A DNA stretch of 25,821 nucleotides from Patescibacteria group bacterium (GTDB taxonomy: Bacteria; Patescibacteriota; Microgenomatia; Levybacterales; UBA12049). Position numbers and translations under genes: made by a program. Position 1 is the first letter of the stretch; each line of letters opens with the position of its first letter. Shown piece by piece: positions 1 to 7,245 of the stretch. The notes beneath the pieces were generated by a model that ran no database searches, was not told the DNA's origin, and saw nothing but the letters and a program-made list of their open reading frames with translations. The stretch covers positions 1-25,821 of the forward strand of contig JAUPUR010000099.1 of NCBI GenBank assembly GCA_030917445.1, given 5' to 3'.

Positions 1-999
1 ATTACTGAATTTAATCCATTAAAAACTGAAAGAAAATGGAGAGACGTCATTTCGCAATCAATTTCTATTCCATTCTATGAAGTAGATGCTCGAAATATTG
101 TACCTTGTTGGATTGCCTCACCAAAACAAGAGTTTGCAGCATACACATTTAGACCCAAAATCACATCTTTTCTATCTACATATCTTGAAAGTTATCCACC
201 AGTTCAAAAGCAAAACGGCCATTTTAATCCTTTTGGACAACCGCTACCAAAGATTCTTAACTCATTAAAATTTGAAAAGAATGTTGCTGAATCTAATATG
301 TTTTCTCCGGGTGAAAAAGAAGCAGAAAAGGTCTTATCACAATTTTTTGCTTCTTCCTTTCAGGATTATCATCTGCATAGAAATGATCCAACAAAATCAG
401 TAACTTCTACACTCTCACCTTATCTTCACTTTGGCCATATATCATCCCAAAGAATTGCCTTGGAGGTAATAAAATCACATAAAAATGCCTCCCAAGATTC
501 TTTTCTTGAAGAACTTATTGTAAGACGTGAACTCGCTGATAATTACTGTTACTACAACAAATACTATGATTCCTTTGAAGGGTTCCCTTCATGGGCGCAA
601 AAGACTCTACATGACCATATTTATGATAAAAGAGAGCATCTTTACACTCTATCCCAACTTGAAAAAGCAGAGACACATGACTCATTATGGAATGCAGCAA
701 TGAAACAAGCTCTCTTAACAGGTTATATGCATGGATATATGAGAATGTACTGGGCGAAAAAAATTCTTGAGTGGTCGCCAAATCCACGTATTGCTCAAGA
801 AAATGCAATTATTCTCATGGATACATATTTTCTCGATGGGAGAGAAAGCTCTGGATTCACAGGTATTGCATGGGCAATAGGTGGAGTCCATGATAGAGCG
901 TGGTTTGAAAGGGAAATATTTGGAAAGATTCGCTATATGAATTTTAACGGTGCTAAAAGGAAATTTGATACTGAAGCCTACATACAAAAATTTAGGTGA
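1..999 (+). CDS. phr: Class II CPD photolyase, 5'-truncated by window edge
   Basis: Repairs UV-induced cyclobutane pyrimidine dimers using FAD and blue light. The frame is open from base 1 without a start and runs to TGA at 997-999, so 332 residues are visible; class II enzymes are about 450 residues, so the N-terminal part lies outside the window. Visible class II signatures include a DARNIVPCW segment at about residues 37-45 of the visible part, followed by SPKQEF, and near the C-terminus FLDGRESSGFTG, GGVHDRAWFERE and FGKIRYMNFNGAKRKFD, which form the FAD- and DNA-binding helical domain. The first in-frame ATG (298) is internal because homology continues upstream of it. It converges on the minus-strand superoperon, with only 5 bases between the stop codons. 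The class II assignment is confident; activity is inferred. Confidence 0.93.
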   Translation: MTEFNPLKTERKWRDVISQSISIPFYEVDARNIVPCWIASPKQEFAAYTFRPKITSFLSTYLESYPPVQKQNGHFNPFGQPLPKILNSLKFEKNVAESNMFSPGEKEAEKVLSQFFASSFQDYHLHRNDPTKSVTSTLSPYLHFGHISSQRIALEVIKSHKNASQDSFLEELIVRRELADNYCYYNKYYDSFEGFPSWAQKTLHDHIYDKREHLYTLSQLEKAETHDSLWNAAMKQALLTGYMHGYMRMYWAKKILEWSPNPRIAQENAIILMDTYFLDGRESSGFTGIAWAIGGVHDRAWFEREIFGKIRYMNFNGAKRKFDTEAYIQKFR

Positions 1000-1004
1000 C
1001 AGCA

Positions 1005-1406
1005 CTAACTCTGTTCATTATCAAAGGATAGAAGTGGATCTTTACGATTTTGAGCATCAAATAAAACAGTTTCGGCACTTGTTTGACTATCCTTTTGGAC
1101 CTCAGCTGGGTTACTATATGCGTTATTTAACGTAATACGTGCCTCTATAACGTCTCTGTACCTCTCTCTATATTCAAGTGCTGCTTGAACATTCTTCTCA
1201 CCCATAGAAAACTGAGAAGCAACCTTTCCTATTTTGTTTGTCTCACTTTCTGGTAAAGCATCATACGCAGCAACAATCCAGCACACAAAGTAACCATATA
1301 CTTTGTCTCTCACATTAGCAATATTTACATTTTGGGAATAAGCTTCTAAAGAATCGGGGTAATAAGGAGCAATATTTGATGAAATACGTCCCTCAGGAGT
1401 GTTCAT
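1005..1406 (-). CDS. Hypothetical protein at the tail of the ribosomal operon, possible small HTH
   Basis: I do not recognise this 133-residue protein. It starts with ATG 5 bases after the rpsI stop codon, so it is probably co-transcribed with rpsI. No signal peptide or membrane segment is obvious. Residues 60-95 contain IGKVASQFSMGEKNVQAALEY followed by a basic/acidic helix; this vaguely resembles the helix-turn-helix and ALxY helix of DUF433-type antitoxin-like proteins, but that is a by-eye impression. The C-terminus is polar and probably disordered. There is no clear Shine-Dalgarno sequence, so translation may be coupled to rpsI. It is long enough and well enough placed to be a real gene, but its function is unknown. 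Confidence 0.6.
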   Translation of the reverse strand: MNTPEGRISSNIAPYYPDSLEAYSQNVNIANVRDKVYGYFVCWIVAAYDALPESETNKIGKVASQFSMGEKNVQAALEYRERYRDVIEARITLNNAYSNPAEVQKDSQTSAETVLFDAQNRKDPLLSFDNEQS

Positions 1407-1411
1407 AAAGA

Positions 1412-1876
1412 CTAGCGCTTTGGTGACTGCTTCTTGCGTCGTGACTTACCACCAGTACCAACCATTCTTCTTTCACGAATTCGAGCATCTCGAGTAAGAA
1501 AACCTTTTTCTTTAAGTATGGGTCTAAAGTTTTCAGCATCAGCTTTTGCAAGTGCATTTGAAATTCCTGCAACAACTGCATCAAGCTGTCCTGATGGGCC
1601 ACCACCTGCAACACTTATCGTAATAGTATATTTATTTTGTGCATTTGCAACTCTGAGAGGTTCTGTATATCTAAATCTGTTAACTTCACCACCAAAATAT
1701 TCTGAAATTGCTTTTTTATTGACAAGGATATCGCCTTTTTTGATAGGTAAATCTTCCCATGTAAGACCATCTTTGACAAATTCATAAAGTCTAACACGTG
1801 CGACTGCTTCTCTTCTTCGTCCTACCGCAAAAGTATATTCTTTTTTTGCTTCTGTTGTTTTTTTTACTGCTGCCAT
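1412..1876 (-). CDS. rpsI: 30S ribosomal protein S9 (uS9)
   Basis: Small-subunit protein whose C-terminal tail reaches the P-site tRNA. The 154-residue product has the S9 signatures GRRREAVARVRL near the N-terminus, GGGPSGQLDAVVAGISNAL in the middle, and RDARIRERRMVG before a lysine/arginine tail that ends in the conserved SPKR. The N-terminus carries a short lysine-rich lead (MAAVKKTTEAKKEY). The ATG overlaps the last base of the rplM stop (TAATG), so translation is coupled. The rplM-rpsI pair is the usual bacterial pairing, here fused to the end of the alpha operon. Confidence 0.97.
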   Translation of the reverse strand: MAAVKKTTEAKKEYTFAVGRRREAVARVRLYEFVKDGLTWEDLPIKKGDILVNKKAISEYFGGEVNRFRYTEPLRVANAQNKYTITISVAGGGPSGQLDAVVAGISNALAKADAENFRPILKEKGFLTRDARIRERRMVGTGGKSRRKKQSPKR

Positions 1877-2319
1877 TATGATATTACCTCTTCTTTTTTA
1901 CTTTTAAACTTATCTGCATAAGTGTGCTCCTCACCTGCAAAAATAAAGAGACGTTTGAGCATTCTATCACGGAGTCTATTTTGAGGCAACATTCCCTTTA
2001 CAGCGTGTCTAATAACTTCTTCAGGTTTTCTTGCTCTCAGTTCTCTTAATGATTCAGCTTTAAATCCTCCTGGATAACCCGAATGTCTATAATACATTTT
2101 ATTCTGTTCTTTTTTACCAGTAACTTTTATTTCTTTTGCATTTGTAACAACTACGTAATCTCCACAATCTAGATTTCTCACAAAATTAGATTTCCCTTTA
2201 CCCATGAGTTTATGAGCGATATCTGTTGAGACACGACCTAATACTTGATCTTTTAAATCGATCATATGCCATTCATGTTTTATTTCACTTTGTTTAGTTG
2301 ATGGTGTTTGTTTTTTCAT
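1876..2319 (-). CDS. rplM: 50S ribosomal protein L13 (uL13)
   Basis: Early-assembly large-subunit protein. The 147-residue product shows WHMIDLKDQVLGRVST, GDYVVVTNAKEIKVTGKK, the YRHSGYPGG loop and AVKGMLPQNRLRDRML, all diagnostic of L13. The start ATG overlaps the rplQ stop as TAATG, and its own stop overlaps rpsI in the same way, giving a tightly coupled rplQ-rplM-rpsI cassette. The C-terminal lysine/glutamate tail is slightly longer than in E. coli L13 (142 residues). Confidence 0.97.
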   Translation of the reverse strand: MKKQTPSTKQSEIKHEWHMIDLKDQVLGRVSTDIAHKLMGKGKSNFVRNLDCGDYVVVTNAKEIKVTGKKEQNKMYYRHSGYPGGFKAESLRELRARKPEEVIRHAVKGMLPQNRLRDRMLKRLFIFAGEEHTYADKFKSKKEEVIS

Positions 2320-2834
2320 TACTTCACATTCTCCTTTTTAATTTTAGGTTTTTTTACTTCTTTTTTTACTTTTTCAGTAGTTTCTTTTTTTACAACTGTT
2401 TTCTTTACTGCTTTTTTAACTGGTGTTTCTTTTTTAGTAGTCTTTTCAAGGGATAAAGTTTCAACTGCTTTCGTTCCACTTTTCTCTACCCATTCAAGCC
2501 AAACCATATTAGCATTATCATTAAATCTTTGTCCAATCTTAATAATTCGAGTGTATCCACCTGGTCTTTTTGCAAATCTCGGTGCGACATCTGTTACTAA
2601 CTTTTTGACTGCATCTGGAGATAAGTATGGTTGGAGAAGACCTTGTGTATGAATGCCTTCTGTATTAAGAGCTTTTGTAACTAATTTTTCAACGTGACCC
2701 TTGATTGCTTTTGCTTTTTCCTCAGTAGTCTCAATTCTCTCATACATAACCAATGAAGAAGCTAGCCCTTTAAAAAGTGCTTTTCTTTCATGGATATCTC
2801 TTTTAAATTGTCTTCCAAATACTCTTTTTTTCAT
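2319..2834 (-). CDS. rplQ: 50S ribosomal protein L17 (bL17) with basic C-terminal extension
   Basis: Large-subunit protein near the exit-tunnel side. Residues 1-120 are the L17 fold: an RQFKRDIHERKALFKGLASSL start, then ERIETTEEKAKAIKGHVEKL and RPGGYTRIIKIGQR. The product is 171 residues long; the extra 50 or so at the C-terminus are almost pure Lys/Val/Thr/Glu (VKKAVKKTVVKKETTEK-like), low complexity and strongly basic. The ATG sits directly behind a run of seven U in the mRNA with no Shine-Dalgarno, immediately downstream of a large RNA hairpin (see 2835-2928), so translation or transcription here is probably controlled by that leader. Confidence 0.96.
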   Translation of the reverse strand: MKKRVFGRQFKRDIHERKALFKGLASSLVMYERIETTEEKAKAIKGHVEKLVTKALNTEGIHTQGLLQPYLSPDAVKKLVTDVAPRFAKRPGGYTRIIKIGQRFNDNANMVWLEWVEKSGTKAVETLSLEKTTKKETPVKKAVKKTVVKKETTEKVKKEVKKPKIKKENVK

Positions 2835-2928
2835 AAAAAAATCTCAAAGCTTAATCTGCAAATCGTCATCTTCTCTAAAATTTCGTTTCTTTCCAAATAA
2901 GACTTATCGATGCAGCATGCTTTGAGAT
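2835..2928 (-). promoter_or_regulatory. Structured RNA leader of rplQ, terminator-like
   Basis: The rpoA-rplQ spacer folds into a long-range two-part stem. The outer 10-bp perfect stem pairs 2919-2928 with 2841-2850 (ATCTCAAAGC with GCTTTGAGAT in the mRNA). A second stem pairs 2908-2915 (CTGCATCG) with 2856-2865 (CGATTTGCAG), 8 bp with a 2-nt bulge. The apical loop of about 42 nt is purine-rich. The 3' arm is followed at once by U7 and then the rplQ ATG, so it could act as an intrinsic terminator/attenuator or block ribosome access. No promoter was found in the spacer. The pairing is seen directly; a regulatory role is inferred. Confidence 0.6.
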
Positions 2929-2947
2929 ATCAGATTTGTGACTTAGC

Positions 2948-3880
2948 TTAAACAGTAAATGATATACCTTTATCTTTTAATTTTTCTTCTATAACTGAAA
3001 GTGATTTTCCACCCATATTTCTCATACTGATAAGGTCTTTTCTTGGTGTTTGAAGAAGTTGTTCAACGGTCTCAATACCACCATTTCGAAGACTATTATA
3101 AATTCTTGTAGGAAGATCTAATTCGTCAATTGTCATTTTACTTGCAGCTGCAGGAAGTGAGGCAGTTGCGACTGAAGTGTCATCGTTCTCATCAACCTGT
3201 GCTTGAGGTTCATAAACTTGTCTAAAAGAATTTGAAAGAATTCGTGCTGCCTTATCAAGAGATTCTCGTGGATCAACTGTTCCATTTGTCCAAATCTTAA
3301 GTGTTACTTTATCTAAATTTGTTTGACGTCCAACACGAGTTGCTTCAACAGTATAAGTTACTCTTCGAATTGGTGAAAATACTGCGTCTGTATAAATAAG
3401 TCCAACTGTTGTTGATTTTCTTTCTTCAGCAAGAATATAACCTAGACCTCTTTCAACAGTAAGTTGAAGTTCGAGTTTGGCATCTTTTCCAGAAAGTGAT
3501 CCAAGATATTGATCTTTATTTACAACTTCAACACCATCTGTTGATTGAAGATCACCAGCTGTTACATCTCGAGCTCCTTTCACTGAAAGGGAAATTGTTC
3601 CTGATTCAACACCATCTGCAAGACGAAGATTTAACTCTTTAATATTTAATAGAAGATCAATAACGTTTTCTTTGAGTCCTTCAACAGTAGAAAACTTATG
3701 TTTGACACCAGTAATTTGAACAGCTGTTACAGCTGATCCTGGAATTGAGGTATACAGAACTCTACGAAGAGCATTACCCATGGTATTTCCAAAACCTGGT
3801 TCGAGTGGTTCTATAGCGAATTCCCCATAACCATTTTCGTTTACTATTTCTTTAACTGTAAATTGTAAATCGTTATTCAT
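2948..3880 (-). CDS. rpoA: DNA-directed RNA polymerase subunit alpha
   Basis: Assembles RNA polymerase as a dimer and contacts promoter DNA. The 310-residue product has the full two-domain layout. The N-terminal domain (about 1-230) contains EPLEPGFGNTMGNALRRVLYTS, the dimerisation and beta-contact helix. A variable linker rich in Ala/Asp follows (about 230-250). The C-terminal domain (about 252-310) holds the helix-hairpin-helix motifs LPTRIYNSLRNGGIETVEQL and LISMRNMGGKSLSVIEEKL, with the DNA-contacting Arg of the first helix kept. An intact alpha-CTD means UP-element and activator contacts are possible. It lies between rpsD and rplQ as in most bacteria. Confidence 0.98.
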   Translation of the reverse strand: MNNDLQFTVKEIVNENGYGEFAIEPLEPGFGNTMGNALRRVLYTSIPGSAVTAVQITGVKHKFSTVEGLKENVIDLLLNIKELNLRLADGVESGTISLSVKGARDVTAGDLQSTDGVEVVNKDQYLGSLSGKDAKLELQLTVERGLGYILAEERKSTTVGLIYTDAVFSPIRRVTYTVEATRVGRQTNLDKVTLKIWTNGTVDPRESLDKAARILSNSFRQVYEPQAQVDENDDTSVATASLPAAASKMTIDELDLPTRIYNSLRNGGIETVEQLLQTPRKDLISMRNMGGKSLSVIEEKLKDKGISFTV

Positions 3881-3914
3881 ATGTTTTTAGCGCAGACAGA
3901 TACATATTGTATCA

Positions 3915-4517
3915 TTATCTTGAATAATATTCAATAATCTGTTGTGTATTGAATGGAACAGTCACATCTTCAGCTTTTGGCATGCGTGTAAGCTTCCCTT
4001 TTATACCTTGTCTTTCAATAAAAGAAAGAACATCTTTTTTCTCTTGCATTAATTTTGCAATATCTGGTGTTTTACTAATTTTCTCAGTGATCTCTATTTC
4101 ATCTCCAACTTTTACATGGTAAGAAGGAATAGACAATTTTTTTCCGTTCACTTTGACATGTCCATGTGAAACGAACTGACGTGCCATGAATCGAGACTTT
4201 GCAAATCCCAATCTATATACTAGATTATCTAGTCTTGTTTCAAGAAGTGCAAGCATCAATTCACCTGAGTCACCTTTTTGTTTCTCAAGTTCAGTAACAA
4301 GGCGCTTAAATTGTTTTTCAAGAACACCATACATTGCTTTTGCTTTTTGTTTCTCTCTCAATTGTAATCCATACTCAGAAAGTCTTCTTTTTCTTTTAGC
4401 ACCATGAACTCCTGGAGGAGTATTCAAACGCCTCTGAAGAGATGCTGAAGTCTTATCTAAGAGATTTACTCCTTCACGTCGTGCTAACTTATGTTTTGGT
4501 CCTGTATATCGTGCCAT
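3915..4517 (-). CDS. rpsD: 30S ribosomal protein S4 (uS4)
   Basis: Primary 16S rRNA-binding protein that nucleates 30S assembly. The 200-residue product starts MARYTGPKHKLARREG. It contains the PPGVHGAKRKRRLSEYGLQL segment and the S4 RNA-binding domain (about 93-155) with RLDNLVYRLGFAKSR and ARQFVSHGHVKVNGKK. It has no N-terminal zinc-binding cysteines, so it is the zinc-free form. It ends with PFNTQQIIEYYSR, the conserved S4 C-terminus. The gene begins 3 bases after rpsK. In E. coli S4 represses the alpha operon; no matching leader structure is evident here. Confidence 0.97.
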   Translation of the reverse strand: MARYTGPKHKLARREGVNLLDKTSASLQRRLNTPPGVHGAKRKRRLSEYGLQLREKQKAKAMYGVLEKQFKRLVTELEKQKGDSGELMLALLETRLDNLVYRLGFAKSRFMARQFVSHGHVKVNGKKLSIPSYHVKVGDEIEITEKISKTPDIAKLMQEKKDVLSFIERQGIKGKLTRMPKAEDVTVPFNTQQIIEYYSR

Positions 4518-4520
4518 ATT

Positions 4521-4922
4521 TTAAATTCTCCTCTTTTTCTTCGCCCTTGGTCCGTTATGTGGAATCGGCGTAATATCTGCAATTGATGAAATTGACAACC
4601 CAACACTTTTAATTGCTCGAAGTGATGAATCTCTTCCAGATCCCGGTCCTTTTACAAATACATCAACTGATTTAAGTCCTTTCGCAATTGCTTTCTTTGC
4701 AGCTTGTTCAACCGCAATTGATGCAGCATAAGGAGTAGATTTTCTTGTACCTTTGAATCCTACGTTTCCAGATGAACTCCATGAGATAGCGTCTCCACGA
4801 TCATTCGTAATGCTAATCAACGTATTGTTAAATGTTGATGTTACATAGATACGACCATGATCACTCACCTGAAGTGTTGATTTTTTCTTTGAAACTGTTT
4901 TAGTTTGCTTCTTTGCTGCCAT
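4521..4922 (-). CDS. rpsK: 30S ribosomal protein S11 (uS11)
   Basis: Platform protein of the 30S subunit, near the mRNA exit and the Shine-Dalgarno helix. The 133-residue product shows GRIYVTSTFNNTLISITNDRG, FKGTRKSTPYAASIAVE and VFVKGPGSGRDSSLRA, and ends PIPHNGPRAKKKRRI, where most bacteria have PHNGCRPPKRRRV. The N-terminus has a short lysine/serine-rich lead. It follows rpsM by 5 bases and precedes rpsD by 3, the standard alpha-operon order. Confidence 0.97.
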   Translation of the reverse strand: MAAKKQTKTVSKKKSTLQVSDHGRIYVTSTFNNTLISITNDRGDAISWSSSGNVGFKGTRKSTPYAASIAVEQAAKKAIAKGLKSVDVFVKGPGSGRDSSLRAIKSVGLSISSIADITPIPHNGPRAKKKRRI

Positions 4923-4927
4923 ATATT

Positions 4928-5335
4928 TTACTTACCTTTTGTTTTTGCTGCTGCTTCCATCTTTGCTGCAACTTCTTTCTTGATAGCTCCGATAGTCATT
5001 CTCTTACCTCTTTTAGTTCGCGCATTTGATCGAGTTCTTTGACCGCGCCCTGGAAGACCGCGAATGTGCCTAACACCTCTGTATGTTCCAGCTTCCTTAA
5101 GTCTTTTAATACTTTCTGCAACCTCAGATCTTAGATCTCCCTCAACCTTAATACCATCGAGTGCATTCGTAATTCTTTTTTGATCGTCCTCATTCAATGA
5201 TTTAACACGCAATGACGGATCAATCTTTGCTTTTTCTAATACTGCTTTAACATTACTTCTTCCAATACCGAAAAGGTATGTAAGTGCAATATCAACTCTT
5301 TTTTCGTCTGGTATATTTACTCCTGCAATACGCAT
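4928..5335 (-). CDS. rpsM: 30S ribosomal protein S13 (uS13)
   Basis: Head protein of the 30S subunit that bridges to the large subunit and touches P-site tRNA. The 135-residue product begins MRIAGVNIPDEKRVDIALTY, carries the helix-hairpin-helix FGIGRSNVKAVLEKA and the GTYRGVRHIRGLPGRGQRTRSN signature. The C-terminus after TKRGKRMTIG is an Ala/Lys-rich extension (about 20 residues, EVAAKMEAAAKTKGK) longer than in E. coli (118 residues). It starts 3 bases after the rpmJ stop. Confidence 0.97.
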   Translation of the reverse strand: MRIAGVNIPDEKRVDIALTYLFGIGRSNVKAVLEKAKIDPSLRVKSLNEDDQKRITNALDGIKVEGDLRSEVAESIKRLKEAGTYRGVRHIRGLPGRGQRTRSNARTKRGKRMTIGAIKKEVAAKMEAAAKTKGK

Positions 5336-5338
5336 AAT

Positions 5339-5452
5339 TTAGCCTTGACGCTGCTTGTGTTTTGGTGTTTGGCAGATAACAAACACAACGCCTTTACGTC
5401 TAATAATTTTACATTTCATGCATCTTTTTTTAACACTTGCTTGTACTTTCAT
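5339..5452 (-). CDS. rpmJ: 50S ribosomal protein L36 (bL36), zinc-ribbon form
   Basis: This is a 37-residue gene, short enough to be missed by length cut-offs. The minus strand reads MKVQASVKKRCMKCKIIRRK, then GVVFVICQTPKHKQRQG, then TAA. Cys11, Cys14, Cys27 and His32 form the expected zinc ribbon (C-x2-C-x12-C-x4-H), so it is the zinc-binding paralogue type. It sits between infA (10-base gap) and rpsM (3-base gap), its usual place. L36 is among the smallest ribosomal proteins and binds 23S rRNA near the peptidyl-transferase side. Confidence 0.95.
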   Translation of the reverse strand: MKVQASVKKRCMKCKIIRRKGVVFVICQTPKHKQRQG

Positions 5453-5462
5453 ACTATTCTCC

Positions 5463-5681
5463 TTAACGTATTCTGAAGGTAATTCGTCCTTTCCCTAAAT
5501 CATAGGGAGTCATCTCAATTCTGACTTTATCTCCAGGGAGAATTTTAATAAAATTTATTCTCATCTTCCCGGATAAATGGCAAAGTACCATAGTTCCGTC
5601 TGCTAATTCAACTCTAAAAAGAGTATTTGGGAGAGATTCTCTCACAATAGCTTCTTTTTCATATGATCCTTGATGTGCCAT
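5463..5681 (-). CDS. infA: Translation initiation factor IF-1
   Basis: Binds the 30S A site during initiation. The 72-residue product is a single OB fold: VRESLPNTLFRVELADGTMV, then HLSGKMRINFIKILPGDKVRIE, ending YDLGKGRITFRIR. All are classic IF-1 segments. Length equals the family norm. The ATG at 5681 follows a promoter and an 85-base structured leader (see 5699-5755 and 5773-5801), so infA-rpmJ-rpsM and the genes behind them can be transcribed apart from secY-adk-cmk-map. Confidence 0.97.
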   Translation of the reverse strand: MAHQGSYEKEAIVRESLPNTLFRVELADGTMVLCHLSGKMRINFIKILPGDKVRIEMTPYDLGKGRITFRIR

Positions 5682-5698
5682 AAACGATTTATCTCAGA

Positions 5699-5755
5699 CA
5701 CTGTAAACCAGAAAAAGCATTTCCCTTAAGGAAGTGCTTCTCTTGAAACACAGTG
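5699..5755 (-). promoter_or_regulatory. infA leader hairpin, attenuator-like
   Basis: In the mRNA, GAGAAGCA (5735-5742) pairs with TGCTTTTT (5712-5719), and TTCC (5730-5733) with GGAA (5721-5724), with one C-A mismatch between and a 5-nt loop. The 3' arm itself ends in U5, a weak intrinsic-terminator layout. A 6-bp outer stem (ACAGTG at 5750-5755 with CACTGT at 5699-5704) encloses it. It starts about 10 bases into the predicted infA transcript. Base pairing is seen directly; attenuation is inferred, and a plain stabilising hairpin is the main alternative. Confidence 0.45.
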
Positions 5756-5772
5756 AGCGTACTCGTCGAAGT

Positions 5773-5801
5773 ATTATAGCATAGCCTTAAGCCATGAGCA
5801 A
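5773..5801 (-). promoter_or_regulatory. infA promoter (extended -10)
   Basis: On the minus strand there is a perfect TATAAT (5773-5778) preceded by TGC (5779-5781), i.e. an extended -10. A TTGCTC -35 box lies at 5796-5801 with a 17-base spacer. The -35 box ends 2 bases from the map stop codon, so it lies in the map-infA gap. Predicted start is near 5766, giving a leader of about 85 bases. Confidence 0.7.
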
Positions 5802-5803
5802 CA

Positions 5804-6565
5804 CTACTTTGTTAAAACTATCGGATCACCATCAGTAATAACAATTGACCTCTCAAAAACTGCTGTCAAACTATCATCTGCAGACTTAATTGACCATCCA
5901 TCATTATTTGCATATGCAACTTCTGATGTACCCATTGCGTATATAACTTCTACTGCAATTGTCATTCCCGGTATAAGTTCTGGTGTTTTTTCAATTTTTC
6001 CAGATAAAAATCCTGGTACTTCCGGTGCCTCATGTAACTCTCGTCCTACTCCATGTCCAACAAGACTACGAATAATGTAATACCCTTCACCTTCAACAAT
6101 ATCTTGAATTACTTTTGAAATATGCCCGACCCTGTTGCCTTTCCGTGCCTGGTCAATGCCTGCCCACAGTGCTTTCTCACCTATACTTAAAAATTTTCGT
6201 ACCTCAGGCGGTGCCTCATCTGGACCCCCCACTATAACAGTATCCGCCATATCTGTATGAAAACCCTGATAAAATACCCCACAATCAATACAAATCACAT
6301 CACCTTTCTTTAAAACTCTCTCTGATGGAATACCGTGGACAACCACCTCATTTGTAGCTGCACATATAGTATGTTTGTATCCGGGCACACGCATAAAACC
6401 TGGTTCTCCACCTTGCTCTCTAATTGATTTTTCAGCAATTCTATCTAATTCAATCTCTTTAATACCAGGTTTGACAGCAGCGATAGCGTCATTTAAAGCT
6501 TTGCCTAGCATAGCGCCTCCTATTTTCATACTGTCAATCTCATTTACATTTTTAATATCGATCAT
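5804..6565 (-). CDS. map: Methionine aminopeptidase type I
   Basis: Removes the initiator methionine from new proteins, using two divalent metal ions. The 253-residue product has all five metal ligands in the expected places: Asp94 (CIDCG), Asp105 (HTDMADT), His171 (GHGVGRELHE), Glu206 (MTIAVEVI) and Glu238 (AVFERS), plus the substrate histidines His77 (VVHGIP) and His178. There is no N-terminal zinc finger, so it is the short type Ia form. The ATG overlaps the cmk stop as ATGA, so the two are translationally coupled. The secY-adk-map arrangement is ordinary, apart from cmk inserted before map. Confidence 0.96.
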   Translation of the reverse strand: MIDIKNVNEIDSMKIGGAMLGKALNDAIAAVKPGIKEIELDRIAEKSIREQGGEPGFMRVPGYKHTICAATNEVVVHGIPSERVLKKGDVICIDCGVFYQGFHTDMADTVIVGGPDEAPPEVRKFLSIGEKALWAGIDQARKGNRVGHISKVIQDIVEGEGYYIIRSLVGHGVGRELHEAPEVPGFLSGKIEKTPELIPGMTIAVEVIYAMGTSEVAYANNDGWSIKSADDSLTAVFERSIVITDGDPIVLTK

Positions 6566-7242
6566 ATAATTCCTCTCTGCCTCATACAGTCCAGTATTTT
6601 CTCAAGAGTTGTTTCCTGAGTCAAGTCTGTACTCTCAATAAGTACATATCCATATTGATCTGGACGAGATACAAGAGCACCTGATTGATGCATATCAGAT
6701 TTATCCCTCTTTATAGTATCATCAAGAACTTTATCGAATGAAAGAACCTCTCCTCTTGCCTGAAGTTGAGCATGACGTCTTTTAGCACGAATCTCAACAG
6801 AAGCATCAAGAAAAAACTTTATGTCTGCATCTGGAAAAACAACAGTCCCAGTATCTCTTCCTTCAGCAATGACTGAAATACCTTTTTCACGAAGATCATA
6901 TCCAATTCTTTTTTGCTCACGGATAAGAACATTTCTTACCTCAGGTATCGCAGCAACCATCGGAACACGTGATGAAACATCATTATTATGCAGCTGTGTC
7001 GTTATATCTTCATTATTGAGAAATGTACTCTCCCCTTTAAGATCAATATTAATATCACTAAGGGAATTTTTAACCTGTTCTGGAGTATCAAGATCGTTTC
7101 TGAGTGAATAAAGAGCAAGTGCACGATACATAGCACCAGTTTGAAGATAAAAACCATCAAGCTTCTTTGCTAAAAGAGGAGCAAGAGTTCCTTTTCCTGA
7201 AGCGACAGGGCCGTCGAGAGCAATAATCACTCCCTTTCCCAT
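6562..7242 (-). CDS. cmk: (d)CMP kinase (cytidylate kinase)
   Basis: Phosphorylates CMP and dCMP with ATP. The 226-residue product starts with the P-loop DGPVASGKGT (residues 10-19). It then has YLQTGAMYRALALY (substrate-binding, the GxMYR motif), IAEGRDTGTVVFPDADIKFFLDAS and RAKRRHAQL, all typical of bacterial Cmk. It sits 3 bases after adk and overlaps map by 4 (ATGA). Its position between adk and map is unusual; cmk is more often next to rpsA or aroA. Confidence 0.95.
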   Translation of the reverse strand: MGKGVIIALDGPVASGKGTLAPLLAKKLDGFYLQTGAMYRALALYSLRNDLDTPEQVKNSLSDINIDLKGESTFLNNEDITTQLHNNDVSSRVPMVAAIPEVRNVLIREQKRIGYDLREKGISVIAEGRDTGTVVFPDADIKFFLDASVEIRAKRRHAQLQARGEVLSFDKVLDDTIKRDKSDMHQSGALVSRPDQYGYVLIESTDLTQETTLEKILDCMRQRGII

Positions 7243-7245
7243 AAG

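Noticed and set aside
86..268. 60-codon plus-strand frame at the start of the window
   Set aside because: The photolyase frame is open from base 1 and carries class II motifs in this stretch, so this frame is a shadow.
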